A DNA stretch of 64,000 nt from Microglena sp. YARC (Eukaryota; Chlorophyta; Chlorophyceae; Chlamydomonadales; Chlamydomonadaceae): assembly GCA_022414725.1 (NCBI GenBank), contig CM039464.1, positions 54,462,182 to 54,526,181 of the forward strand, given 5' to 3'. Below the pieces are notes generated by a model, which searched no databases, was not told the DNA's origin, and was given only the letters and a program-made list of their open reading frames with translations. This document shows, one piece after another, positions 17,157 to 29,100 of this stretch. Numbering within the stretch: the first letter of the stretch is position 1; each line of letters opens with the position of its first letter. A program made the translations under genes and the position numbers.

Positions 17157-18640
17157 GGTTCAGACACCTCCTGACACGGCGATCGAGAAGGGTCTGTAAG
17201 AAATAGCTAGCGCGCTTTCTCCTCACTACTACCTCGCTATTTTCTCTGTTTGGCAGGCGTGGGGTCTCTGCCACGATTTACAGTGATGCATCAGCTGTGT
17301 GGAAGAGCTCATCAGAAAACGTAGCTACTGACCTCCTTCCGTAGTGCTGTACCTTGAGGTACGAATTAGTAGATAGCGGTACAATATCGACCGATTAAGA
17401 GTCCTCTACCGGCTAACTAGGAGGCCACCACCGCCTTCGATGCCGGTGCATCACATGGGGTAGTGTTGTAGTTCCTTCTCAGTGTTTTCTTCGTCCTGCG
17501 GTTTCTTTGTCAGAGGGAACGCATGGGGTGGATTGATGCACTAGCACAGCTTCTTCAAATTTGGCGCATTTCTCCAGACTCCGCAGGGATAGGACAGCAG
17601 AGATGGTCCAGGCTCCCCCGTCGCGAGGGCAGTGAGAAGGAAACTGACCATCATGCTCAACACCCCCGCCAGCGTGGGATTCGGTCTGGATATACTGGAT
17701 ACGTGCCAGCTGAAGGCTCGCAATTCGGGATCAGCAGAAGAGTTGCCAAGCGTAAGGGATGAGAGGTTGTGTCCACGCAGGACTCGAAATCTCGACTTCC
17801 TGTGTATCCGGGTGCAACTTCTCCTACAAAGGGAGTCCCGACCGAACGGAATGCTTACCGAAATTACAGGAGTCTGCATGGGAAATAGGGAAAACTCTAT
17901 GCATGGTCAGCCTAAGGTCACTTTCGTACATCGGGTTCCAATCTTCCAAGTTCCAACATGTAAGGTTCTCCGGCCAAGCCTTCTTTTACTTGCCTTGCGA
18001 TTTTGCAACCAAACCTATAACTTAGAAACCAGCTTGAATATATTGAGCGCGCAAAGGGCGGGTGTCATGTTCGGGGCACCGAATACAACAGCTCTGACAT
18101 ATCTATCAGAGATCCTACCATGCTGGGATATACAAGTGGATTGTAAAAAGTGGCTGGATTAATGGCCACAATGCAAGAACAACAGTTTCTACTTGATAAA
18201 AAATCGGCTAAATTATACTGCTAACTCACATTTTCGGAGGGAGGGAGGGAGGGAGAGAGAGGGGGGGGGTGTTGTTACATAGTCAGCAAAAAATTAATGC
18301 GGAGACTGAACAGCACCGGAGCAGCAGGACAGTTTGTAACTGTGAGGGTAGGAGGGTTTATGCAACACACACCATAGAGCCAGGTCCAGGAACTAACCTC
18401 CAAAAAACGAACAAAAAACACAGAGTGAACTACGAAGGCATGGAGAAAAATAGCGTAGTAAGTGTATATTGCAGGGCAAGGGCAAAGAGTTGCCATGGCC
18501 TAATCGCGAGCTTCCATTAGGAGGCGTTATAGGACAGACGCACATAATATCCACCAGACAAACAAGGAAAGACGCATTTTCGTTTGTTTCGTTCGTTCGT
18601 TCGTTTTTATTCCTCTATCTTGTTATATTTTATATATATT
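17157..18640. other. Upstream region of V-ATPase gene; no gene recognised
   Basis: The region should contain the V-ATPase promoter and 5' untranslated sequence. The longest ORF (17632-18162, plus) has no recognisable domain and overlaps others, so I do not call it. A G/GA-rich purine run lies at 18238-18270. Confidence 0.5.
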
Positions 18641-18656
18641 CAACCCCTCCTTGATA

Positions 18657-18820
18657 CCGTTTCGATGAATGGTTTACTGGTTGACCATCCATCTCGAGGA
18701 CCGCTCAGGGATCGCTGTCAACTGCCATGGTACCTATGTCCAGGTTAAGTAGCCGCCCGCACTCTACCTCCGAACGGCATGTTCCCTTAATCCCACGCCC
18801 CATCAGGCGATCTCTTTACT
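18657..18820 (+). mobile_element. SINE family 1, decayed copy
   Basis: The head (CCGTTTCGATGAATGG) and tail (CTGTCAACTGCCATGGTA, then CCCTTAATCCCACGCCCCAT) match the SINE at 2490-2684, but the tRNA-like middle is eroded. Flanks TTCAACCCCTCCTTGA and TTCAATCCCTCCTCAA look like a diverged target-site duplication. Confidence 0.75.
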
Positions 18821-19069
18821 TTTCAATCCCTCCTCAACCTAGAATTCATCCTGATTTGTCTAGCCTGTGCAAGTTCCTTCAAGCTATTTGGGTACCCTGG
18901 ACTGCATTATGGATACACATACAACATGTATGTTCTTTGCATTGGTGGTTGGCCCCAGTGCAAGCAAACGGGCTGCCCCCCTCAACCTCATGCCGCCTCG
19001 TAATAAGGCGTACTATTTATTTATTTGTGTTTGCATGACGCTTGCATCTGTCTTGTATACAATGTCATA

Positions 19070-19272
19070 GTGGTGTACGGGTTAGATTGGTCACCACAAC
19101 CCGGTTGTGACAACCGGAGGAGTCCCAGGTTCGGATCTGCACCAAGACATGTGCAATAGAAATATCTGGTCTCCGTGGTTCTCGCACGGGGGGCAATTGT
19201 TGGCTGCAATGTCCAGACGGTTGGACGTCAAACCTGGCGTACAGAACCTCGTACCGGTAACAACAATAAAAA
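19070..19272 (+). mobile_element. tRNA-derived SINE (family 2)
   Basis: A different family from the one above. The 5' end GTGGTGTACGGGTTAGATTGG resembles an A box, CAGGTTCGGATCTG is B-box-like, and the element ends in an A-rich CAACAATAAAAAA tail. It is flanked by a 9-bp direct repeat AATGTCATA (19061-19069 and 19273-19281). Confidence 0.75.
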
Positions 19273-19399
19273 AATGTCATATAAATTGCAATCTCCTCTT
19301 CTGTTGGCTAGCCCGTCCGCCAATCCTTCAGGGTCAGGGCAAAAATACGTACCGTCAACATAGTTTGGTTGCAGGGTAGTTCAACACGTACTTGTCTGC

Positions 19400-19620
19400 G
19401 TGTTAACTTGTCCACTCTAGAGGGGCGAGTGTGCGTTTTCACGCACACTTTCACTGGGATGTGCGTGTTTACACACACATTTTTGACGTTTTAAAGATTT
19501 TGATTGAGGCGTGCATGTTCCCCTGGGCTTCATAGGGGTTCACGCACATTTTGACAGGGAGGTGTGTGTTTACACACACATTTCTGGGGGCTCGTGCGTG
19601 TGCCACGTAAACTCTCAGAG
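19400..19620. repeat. Short hairpin-forming GTGTG repeats
   Basis: Four variants of GTGTGCGTTTTCACGCACAC or GTGTGTTTACACACACA, each able to fold on itself, at about 50-60 bp spacing. Confidence 0.75.
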
Positions 19621-19803
19621 GGCTTTGAAAACCCTGGTTCATAGGTTACATCTGCTGTACCTGCAACTAACATCCAATAGAGTGAAAACAAACTACAGAT
19701 GTACGTGCCTACGTGGTCCCCAACCCACTGCAAGCGTTGCTCCCGTATAGTCTCTTCTATACCTGCAACTAACCATCCAATGGAGTGCTTGCCAACTTGC
19801 CAA

Positions 19804-21760
19804 CTACAGATGTACATGGTCCCTAACCCACTGCAAGCGTTGCTCCCGTATTGACTCCAAAAGCTTCTGGACCCTCTCTACCTGCCCCACCTGCACATCT
19901 AAACATAGACTATACCCCACAGCCCCTGTGGATTCTGTCCCCGCGCCCTTGGCAGATATCAACCGCCTGTGATACTTGGCATCAGACACACCAGTGTGTG
20001 CAGGCTTTTCAGGGGTGCACCCCCCTTGCAACAAGCCTGTGCACATCTGGTCGGCCATGCTCCCAGAAGGGTCCAGCCCCCCTTCCTTAGAGCTAGAAAC
20101 TTCACTAGGAACTTCACTACAGGGTCTGTGCATGGCTCTGGGAGCCTGCAAGGCTAGATGCACCTCCTTTCGCTCCAACAAAGGCTCGGTGGGCAGTGAA
20201 GTACTAAGGGAACGTGTGGCACAGACAGCGGCGCTCTGGGCTGCCTGTGCAGGCAAAGACACTGGCCCTGCTAGGGATGAAGTTTGGGTCAGTGCCTTGG
20301 GCAAGTACTTCTGCATGTATGCTGCCCCAGTTGCCACGTCTGGCGATAGCTGGCTTCCCAGCATAAGGATCGAGTCTGGGCTAGTGTGACCTGAGCAGCA
20401 CGGTGCTAGCTGGCTGCTGGCTGACTGAGAGTCAGGGCTAGTGCGACCTGAAAAACTCGGTGCTAGCAGGCTGCTGGCTGGCTGAGAGTCAGGGCTAGGT
20501 GGGGCAGAGCAGCACGGTGCTAGATGTCTGCTGGCACTCAAGAAGTGCTCAGGAGGCAGGCTGTCCACTGGCTCTGCTTTGCTGCTTTTCAGTTCTGAGG
20601 TAGTGCAAGAGGAGCATGGGACAATGAGGTGGAAGTCAGCCTGACACATGGGCTCATCTCGGCCCCCCTTGTCCGGCTCATGCTGCTGAGTAGAGGTTTG
20701 AGGGCTCTGTCGCAGCTCTTGCATGCCTTGCTCTGCCGCTTGGTGCTTGTGTTGGTGTTGCTGGGCGTCTGCTTGACCATCTCCGCCCCCCTCGTCCAGC
20801 TCATGCTGCTGAGCAGAGATTTGAGGGCCCTGTCGCAGCTCTTGCCGTTCTTGCAATACTTGCTCTGCCTCATGGTGCTGGTCTTGGAGTTGCTGGGCGT
20901 CTGCCTGCCCAACACGAGCTGCTGTTCCTGCTACTGCTACATCTCCTGCGTGTGCTATTTGTCTACCTATTGCTAAATTTCCTGCCTGTCCTGTCAGTCC
21001 TGTCCGACCTCCCTTTTCTATCCGTCTTGTCTGTCCTGTCTGTCCTGCCTGTTCTGTCTGTATTGCCTGTCCTGTCGTTGCCTGTTCTGACTGTCCTGCC
21101 AATGCCTGTTCCACATTGCCCACACTTGCCATGTCAACTACCTCTGCTGCTTGCCCTACTATTCCCGTGTCTCCGCCTCCGCAGGGTGTGCTAGGGATAC
21201 CAGCTGAGGCATAGGGGCTGAGCATGGCTAACACATGCTGCCATAAGCTACGTGACGGCAACCCCACCCCCTGTGCTGCTACCTTGGGGGTCTGCAGGGA
21301 GGGCAGCAGGCCCCTGACCAAGCTGCTGTACAGCTCTGCGATAATCAAGGTTAGACTGCGGATGGCACTACCACAAGAGGAGGTGCTGAACTCAGTGGAG
21401 GGCTGAGGTTGTACTCCTGCTCCGTAGTGCTTTAGGCAGGTAGCAGTACAGCGCTGTCTGACAGCCTGCTGGTGTGCCGCGCCCCGCTGGTAGGAGAGTA
21501 TGCAGCGAGCGAAATCACAGAAACTCAGGTCAGGCCACAGCCTGTCGACAAAGCATAGCTGCGCATGGGAGGACTGCCAGAGGAGAAAGTCTGACAGGCG
21601 GGTTTCTCCGGAGGTGCGGATCAGCAGGTCCACGGGGGGGCAGTCGGAGCTGTGGAGAAGCTGGGGTAGCAGGCTGGGGGTGATGTCATCGGGATGGAGG
21701 TGGGAGGAGGAGACAGCTCGCTGCATGGTGTCCACGGCAGACACTAGCTCCTCAGTGGCG
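19804..21760 (-). CDS. Cis-prenyltransferase, 3' terminal exon with long extension
   Basis: The exon follows a good acceptor (CTCCTCAG before 21760) and is open to a stop at 19804, about 650 codons. Near its start it has the signature cis-prenyltransferase region: DLLIRTSGETRLSDFLLWQ followed by a tryptophan-proline (LWPDLSF) and a YQR segment. In the family these residues bind the isopentenyl diphosphate phosphates, and the enzyme builds dehydrodolichyl or polyprenyl diphosphates. The first aspartate-containing regions lie in upstream exons that are not visible here. After the catalytic end the frame runs on for roughly 500 residues of low-complexity sequence rich in Q, A, E, S and T, with internal repeats (QADAQQ, TSPDSQ). 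Enzymes of this family normally end soon after the RxG region, so the extension is either a lineage-specific tail or non-coding read-through. Confidence 0.75.
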
Positions 21761-21861
21761 CTGAGGAGAGAGGAAGGAGGGGGGGGATGCAGTTTAGTTG
21801 GGTTGGGTTAGGCTGGTTGTATTTTCTTTTGTTTGTTTGGGATGCTTGTAGGTTGGAAGCA

Positions 21862-22295
21862 GGCTGGGGGTGTCATCACCGGGATAGAGGCGGGAGGAGG
21901 AGACAGCACGCTGCAAGGTGTCCACAGCAGACACTAGCTGAGGAGAGAGGAAGGAGGGGGGGGATGCAGTTAAGTTGGGTTGGGTTAGGCTTGTTGTATG
22001 TTGTTTTGTTTGTTTGGGATGCATGTATGTTAGTAGCAGGCTCAGGGTGTTGTCAGCGGGATGGACGGTGGGAGGAGGAGACAGCTGCTGCATGGTGTCT
22101 ACAGCAGACCACTAGCTCCTCAATGGCCCTGAGGAGAGAGAAAGGAGGGGGGGGGGGGGATTGCAGTTTGGGTGGGTTGGGATGGTCGAAGTTGGGATGT
22201 ATGTTTGCTCGTAGCTGGCTTGGGGTGCGTTTGTTGGGAACTAGGGGGGAGCTAGAGACAGCACGCTGCATGGTGTCCAAGGCAGACACTAGCAA
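21862..22295 (-). repeat. Three partial tandem copies of the cis-prenyltransferase exon start
   Basis: The first ~85 bp of the exon (encoding LVSAVDTMQRAVSSS..HPDD..PSLLP) recur at about 21862-21943, 22040-22125 and 22215-22295, each followed by similar intron-like sequence with a TTGTTTGTTTGGG stretch. The second copy keeps an acceptor-like CTCAG. None keeps the DLLIRTSGE region. Confidence 0.8.
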
Positions 22296-22805
22296 CTAAT
22301 GGTGATGGTGGGTGATGCACTGCTGGGTGGGTGGGTGATGCAATGCTGGGTGGGTGGGTGATGCACTGCTGGGTGACTCTGAGATAGTGAGATTGCTGCT
22401 GGGTGATACACTGCTGGGTGGGTGGGTGGGTGATGCACTGCTGGGTGACTCTGAGACAGTGAGATTGCTGCTGGGTGATACACTGCTGGGTGGGTGGGTG
22501 GGTGATGCACTGCTGGGTGGGTGGGTGATGCACTGCTGGGTGACTCTGAAACAGTGAGATTGCTGCTGGGTGATACACTGCTGGGTGGGTGGGTGATGCA
22601 CTGCTGGTTGACTCTGAGACAGTGAGATTGCTGCTGGGTGATACACTGCTGGGTGGGTGGGTGATGCACTGCTGGTTGACTCTGAGACAGTGAGATTGCT
22701 GCTGGGTGATACACTGCTGGGTGGGTGGGTGATGCACTGCTGGGTGGGTGGGTGATACACTGCTGGGTGACTCTGAGATAGTGAGATTGCTGCTGGGTGA
22801 TACAG
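22296..22805. repeat. GGGTGATGCACTGCT minisatellite
   Basis: Higher-order array built from TGATGCACTGCTGGGTGGG, TGACTCTGAGACAGTGAGAT and TGCTGCTGGGTGATACACTG modules in varying order. All six frames are open over long stretches because of the repeat, so the ORFs are not genes. From 22806 to 23190 is AT-rich unique sequence without a gene. Confidence 0.9.
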
Positions 22806-23189
22806 ATTAGGCTTTTCCAAAGCTAAAATGAGCAAATTTTACGATAAGTCAAATATCGCTGCTCGCTGAGGCCATTCAACAAATAATTATATACCTAATT
22901 GTTAGTTTTGATTGATCAATTAATAGCTTAACGACAGGGATATGTTTTTCCGGAATACATTCCGATTGGAATACGAGACCCCGTTTTGGCCCAAACTGTT
23001 GGAATAAGAAACCTAAAATAAAAACAGTTTTTTTTTATACTGAAATTGACTAAAAATGACAAAAATCGACCAAAATCGGAACAAGGATCCTGTTTTGAGG
23101 GGGAAATATGGAGGAATCAAATAAAAAGGAATAAGATTTCCTCTTTTTGATTTGAAAAAATATTCCTGCTTAACGGCCAAGTTGAGAAA

Positions 23190-26100
23190 AGCAGAGCAAG
23201 TGTTCCAGTGCTTACTCAGCTTAGTTAGCTAAGTCAGCGTAGTCACCAGTGCTCACTCAGTACTTCTGTTAGTGGTCACCAGTGGCAACTCAGTAGTTAG
23301 CTAGTCACCAGTGCTCACTCAGTAGTTAGCTAGTCACCAGTGCTCACTGCAGTCTTAGCTAGTCACCAGTGCTCACTCAGTACTTAGCTAGTCACCAGTG
23401 CTCACCTCAGTAGGTTAGCTAGTTAAGTGCTCACTCAGTAGCTTAGCTAGTCACCAGTGCTCAACATGTAAAGTCACAGCTCACAGTCAGTACTTAGCTA
23501 GTCACCAGTGCTCACTCAGTCTTTAGCTAGTCACCAGTGCTCACTCAGTACACAGTCACTCAGTGCTCAAACTCGTAATAGCTAGTCACCAGTGCTCACT
23601 CAGTTAAAGCTAGTCACCAGTGCTCCTCACTCAGTACTTAGCTAGTAGTCACCCAGTGCTCACTGTCACCAGTGCCTCACTCAGTGTTAACAAAAACCTA
23701 GTCACCAGCTTAGTCACCAACAACCCAAGGTAGCTAGTAGCACTCCAGAAGGCAGTCACTCACGCAGTTAGCTAGTCGTAACAAGTGTCAGTCTAAGTCA
23801 TCAGTACTTAGCTAGTCACCAGTGCTCCACTCACCACCATCACTGTCTTAGAGTAAGTTAGCTAGTCACCAGCTCCTCAGTACTCACTAGTCAGTACTTA
23901 GCTAGTCACCCAGTGCTCACTAAGTAACGCTAGTCACCAGTGCTCACTCAGTACTTAGCGTCACCAGCTCAACTAGCTTTAGCTCAGTCACCATGTGCTC
24001 ACTCAGTACTTCAGCTGAGTCAACAGTAGCTCACTCGTAGTAGCTAGTCACAAGTGCTCTGCTCAGTACACTCCCAGTGAGTTAGCTAGGTCACCAGTGC
24101 AGTACTTAGCTAGTCACCAGTGCTCACCAGTGTGCTAGTCACCAGTGCTCACTCAGTTAGCTAGTCACCAGTGCTCACCAGTCATTGCTAGTCATCAGTA
24201 AGTCACACCCACCCAGTGCTCTCAGTACTCTCAGTACTTTAGCTAGTCACCGGCTCACTCAGTACTTAGCTAGTCACCCAGTGCTCACTCAGTAGTTAGT
24301 AGTCACCACCCCGTGCTCACTCAGTACTTAGCTAGTTCACCGAGTGCTCATCTCTACTTAGCTAGTCACCAGTGCTCACTCAGTACTTAGCTAGTCACCA
24401 GTGCTCACTCAGTACTTAGCTAGTCACCAGTGCTCACTCAGTACTTAGCTAGTCACCAGTGCTCACTCAGTACTTAGCTAGTCACCAGTGCTCACTCAGT
24501 ACTTAGCCAGTCACCAGTGCTCACTCAGTACTTAGCTAGTCACCAGTGCTCACTCAGTACTTAGCTAGTCACCAGTGCTCACTCAGTAGTTAGCTAGTCA
24601 CCAGTGCTCACTCAGTAGTTAGCTAGTCACCAGTGCTCACTCAGTATTTAGCTAGTCACCAGTGCTCACCAGTCAAGTGCCTCAGTCCATAGATTAGCTA
24701 GTCACCAGTGCTCTACCAGTAGTTAGCTAGTCACCAGTGCTCACTCAGTACTTAGCTAGTCACCAGTGCTCACTCAGTACTTAGCTAGTCACCAGTGCTC
24801 ACTCAGTACTTAGCAGTCACCAGTGCTCACTCAGTACTTAGCTAGTCACCAGTGCTCACTCAGTACTTAGCTAGTCACCAGTGCTCACTCAGTACTTAGC
24901 AGTCACCAGTGCTCACTCAGTAGTTAGCTAGTCACCAGTGCTCACTCAGTACTTAGCTAGTCACCAGTGCTCACTCAGTAGTTAGCTAGTCACCAGTGCT
25001 CACTCAGTACTTAGCTAGTCACCAGTGCTCACTCAGTACTTAGCTAGTCACCAGTGCTCACTCAGTACTTAGCTATCACAAGTGCGCATACAGTACTTAG
25101 CTCACCAGAGGTCAGTAGTTAAGCTATTCACCATGCTCACTCAGTAGTTAGCTAGTCACCAGTGCTCACTCAGTTAGCTTAGCTCAACTCGAGTGCCTCA
25201 CTCAGTCACCACAGTCAGCTCACTCAGTCAAGACTTAGCTAGTCCACCAGTGCTCACTCAGTACTAGCTAGTCACCAGTGCTCACTCAGTCGACTATCAA
25301 GTGTCTCACGGCTAGTGCTTCACTCACTACTTAGTAGTGTTAGCCTAGTCACCAGTCTAGTTCAGTAGCTCACCACCTCAGTAGTAGAGTTCAGCAGTAG
25401 TGGGCTATCAGTGCTCACTAGTACTGCTTTCAAGTCAGGCTCACTTAGCTCACCAGCACTAGCTAGATCAGCACCAAAGTTGCTAGTCAGTGCTGCACTC
25501 CCAGTACTTAAGTTCTAGTCCCAGTGCTCACTCAGTAGCTCAAGCTTAAGTATGCCCTCACGCAGCAATTCAACTCAAGTTACTAATAAGACTAGCAAAG
25601 ATAACTCAGCTCACACTCGTGCTCATCTAGCCAGCCAGTAGTAGCTAGCCAGTGTCACTTAAAAGCAGTGAGTAGCTCACTCACCTTCAAGTAGAGTCAC
25701 CCAGTGCTCACAAGTATTTAGCTATCACCAGTGTGAGCTAGTCACCCAGTGCCTCACTCGCTTTAGCTAGTCCCGCACTCAGTAGCTCACCAGTGCTCAC
25801 TCAGTAACGTAACTATACACAGTGCCATCACTTCACAGTCACCAGTCCACTAGTAGTGGTATGTCTCGAGAGGAACTTAATAGCTCCACACTAGTCTACC
25901 AGGGTCATGTCTCACTCCTAACAGCTCACCCTCTCCGCGAGTTTAGCTAGCAGTCCACCATGCTTCACTCAGCGCTCCTTAAGCTAATACTACCACTAGA
26001 TGCGCTAGTCCATAGCCTCGTCCAAGTCACTCTCACTCAAGTGAACTCCTCCTTATCAACCTAAATAGTACTTCACTCAAAAAATTCCCGCAGCCATAGT

Positions 26101-29100
26101 AAATATATATAGCTAGTCACCAGTGCCTCAACAGCTCGGTTAGCTAGTCACCTCAGTGCTCACTCCCAGTCACCGCCCAGTTAGCTAGTCACCAGTGCTC
26201 ACTCCCCAGTAATCTTGAGTATACTACCCGACACAGACTCATTCATAACGATTACTCACATAGATTCAGTCACCAAAACTGCGTGCTTCAGTTAGGTCAG
26301 TAAGTAGCTCCAGTGTCACTCATTTAGCTGAGTCACAACAGTGCATCCGGTCAAGTACGTAGATAGTATGCACCAGTGTAAGATCAGCTCAAGTAAAGTA
26401 CTAGCTAGTAGGCTCCTTAGTACTTAGCTAGTCACCAGCCTGGCTCACTCAGTATTATGTACTAGCAAGTTAGTCACTCTACTCACAGTACAGCTTAATC
26501 ACCAGTCTCAAAGAGTACCCAGTGCTCACTCAGAGTTGAGCTTTCACCCAGCTCGCAGTCAGTAATGTTAACACCAGACTTCTTTACTCCAGTAAGTCAC
26601 TCGCTAGCTATCCTATTCAAATTTCAGGACTTAAGTACACAGTGACAGGTAGTTACCACCAGTCAAGCCTCAGTCAGTTAGCTAGGTCCAACAGTGCTGC
26701 TCAGTCATCCCCTCAACAGTTGCCAACTCACACAAAATATTCACCAAGATAATGCTCAGTCATCACAACTTAGAGCAGGTGCTACACGATACAGTCACTT
26801 GAACTCCTCCGCCTAGTACCGAGGCTCACTCTCCAGATGCTTAATATCCACAATCAGCCTGAGAGATAGACTGCAGCGTCACGCCGTGTTCTCCACTCAC
26901 TAGCGCGAAAGTCTAGTGCTGAACAAAGAGACGCTAGCATTAGATACTACAGGTTTTTTTTATACGTGTGACCCTCACTCATTAAGTACTAACATTCATC
27001 AGTGCTCACTCAGTGCGAGCGAGTGGAAATCACCAGTGAGCTATAGATGTCAGTCACACAGTGCTCACTGTCAGTTAGTCTCAACATCGTCGCCCGCTCA
27101 ACACAGTGTAGCTAGTCACCTAGTGCGCGTACTCGCCAGAAAAATCGCTTCCCATGTCACAGCTAATCCTCAGTAGTGCACTTAGCTAGTCACCAGTGCT
27201 CACTCAGATAGTTTAGCTAGTCACCAGTGCTCACTCGAGTACTTAGCTAGTCACCAGTGCTCACTCCAGTACTTAGTGCTAGTACACCAGTGCTCACTCA
27301 GTACTCCTTAGCTAGTCACCAGTGCTCATAGCTAGTCACCAGTGCTCACTCATTACTTAGCTAGTCACCAGTGCTCACATCAGTAGTTAGCTCACCAGTC
27401 ACGTCAAGTGGCTCACCAGTGCTCAGCCCCCAGTACTTAGCTAGTAACCAGTGCTCACTTCAGTAGTTAGCTAGTCACCAGTGCTCACGTCAGTGAGTTT
27501 TTAGCCTCCAGATAGTCACCAGTGCTCGCACTCAGTACTTAGCTAGTCAACTACCAGTGCTCACTCAGTAGTTAGCTAGTCACGTCAGTGCTCACATCAG
27601 TACTTAGCTTCACCAGTGCTCTCACTCAGTACTTAGCTAGTCACCAGTGCTCACTCAGTAGTTAGCTAGTCACCAGTGCTCACTCACTTAGCTACGTCAC
27701 AAGTCACCAGTGCTCACTCAGTAGTACTTATGCTAGTCACCAGTGCTCACTCCACTCAGTACTTAGCTAGGTCACCAGTGCTCACTCATAGTTAGCTAGT
27801 CACCACTGTGCTCACTCAGTACATTTAGCTAGTCACCAGTGCTCACTCGATATTAGTCCCAGTCACCATGTAGTACTTAGCTAGTCACGCAGTGCTCACT
27901 CAGGTACTTAGCTAGTCACCAGTGCTCACTCCGTAGCAAGTCCAACATCTTAGTAGCTATCAAAACAGGCTCTAGTCACAGCTTAGCTATAGCCACCATA
28001 GATTAGCTATGCTCACTCAGTAGTTAGCTAGTCACCAGTGCTCACTCAGTACTTAGCTAGTCACGGCAGTGCTCACTCTAGTAAACTTAGTCACCAGTGC
28101 TCATCAAGCGTACTTAGCTAGTCACCAGTGCTCAACTCAGTACTGCCTTAGTGCTTAGGCTTAGTCACCAGTAGCTCACTCACAGTAGTTTAGCTAGTCA
28201 CCAGTGCTGCACTCAGTAGTAACGGGGCTCAGTGGCGTCAGCAGTACTCTAGTCACCAGTGCTCACTCCACACTCACTCAGTACTCACTTCAGTAAGTTA
28301 GCTCCACTCCAATACTAGTCACCACCAGCAGTAGCTCAGTGCTCACTCAGTAGTTTTAGCTAGTCGACCAGTGCTCACTCAAGGACACAGTACTAGTCAC
28401 CAAGTGCTCACTCAGTATGTTAGCTTAGTCCAACATCACCAGTGGCTTCACGTACCAGACAAGTAGTTAGCTTTTTTAGTGTCACTACAGTTGCACACCT
28501 CTCCACTGCACGTCAGCGTACTAGCTTAACACACCGGAGAAAAGCTAGTCACAGCATAGTCCACCCCAGGCTAGTCACACAGACGAGACTTAGTGCTAGT
28601 CCAACCAGTAGTGGTTAGCTCTCGAGACCAAGCTCACGCAGCTTCACTAGTCCCTACACTCTATCAGCCCTACTAGTGAGACCAGCTGCACCTACTCAGT
28701 AGTTACTAGTCACCGATAAGGTGCACCAGTTCACAGTAGTTAGTCTCACTTAGTCACGAAGTATTACTCACAGTCACCTGCGTCACCGAGTGAACAGACT
28801 AATCACCAGCTACTCATAATTCACCAGTCCACTACAACCGTAGCAGAAGACACTCACCAGTGACCGGGGGGGTTACGACCACAGTCTTAGTACTTAGCTA
28901 GCACGGGACAAAATGGGCTCACCTGCTTCACACTACAAGATCTGTTACCGCTAGTCACCCCAGTCTGCTCACATACAGAACATGATTAGCTTGATTCCGT
29001 CACTCAGCACTCAGCTCTCCAGGCAGAATAGTACTTAGCCGACGCATAGTGCGACGCAGATCTCGCCACCCAGCTCACTCTACGGCATTAGCACTTCGAA

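Noticed and set aside
17632..18162. 176-codon ORF upstream of the V-ATPase gene
   Set aside because: No recognisable domain, it overlaps other open frames, and no splice or conservation evidence was found.
22252..22835. Long overlapping ORFs rich in H, P, S and Q
   Set aside because: They arise in every frame of a minisatellite with a period that avoids stops; codon use and repeats show no protein constraint.
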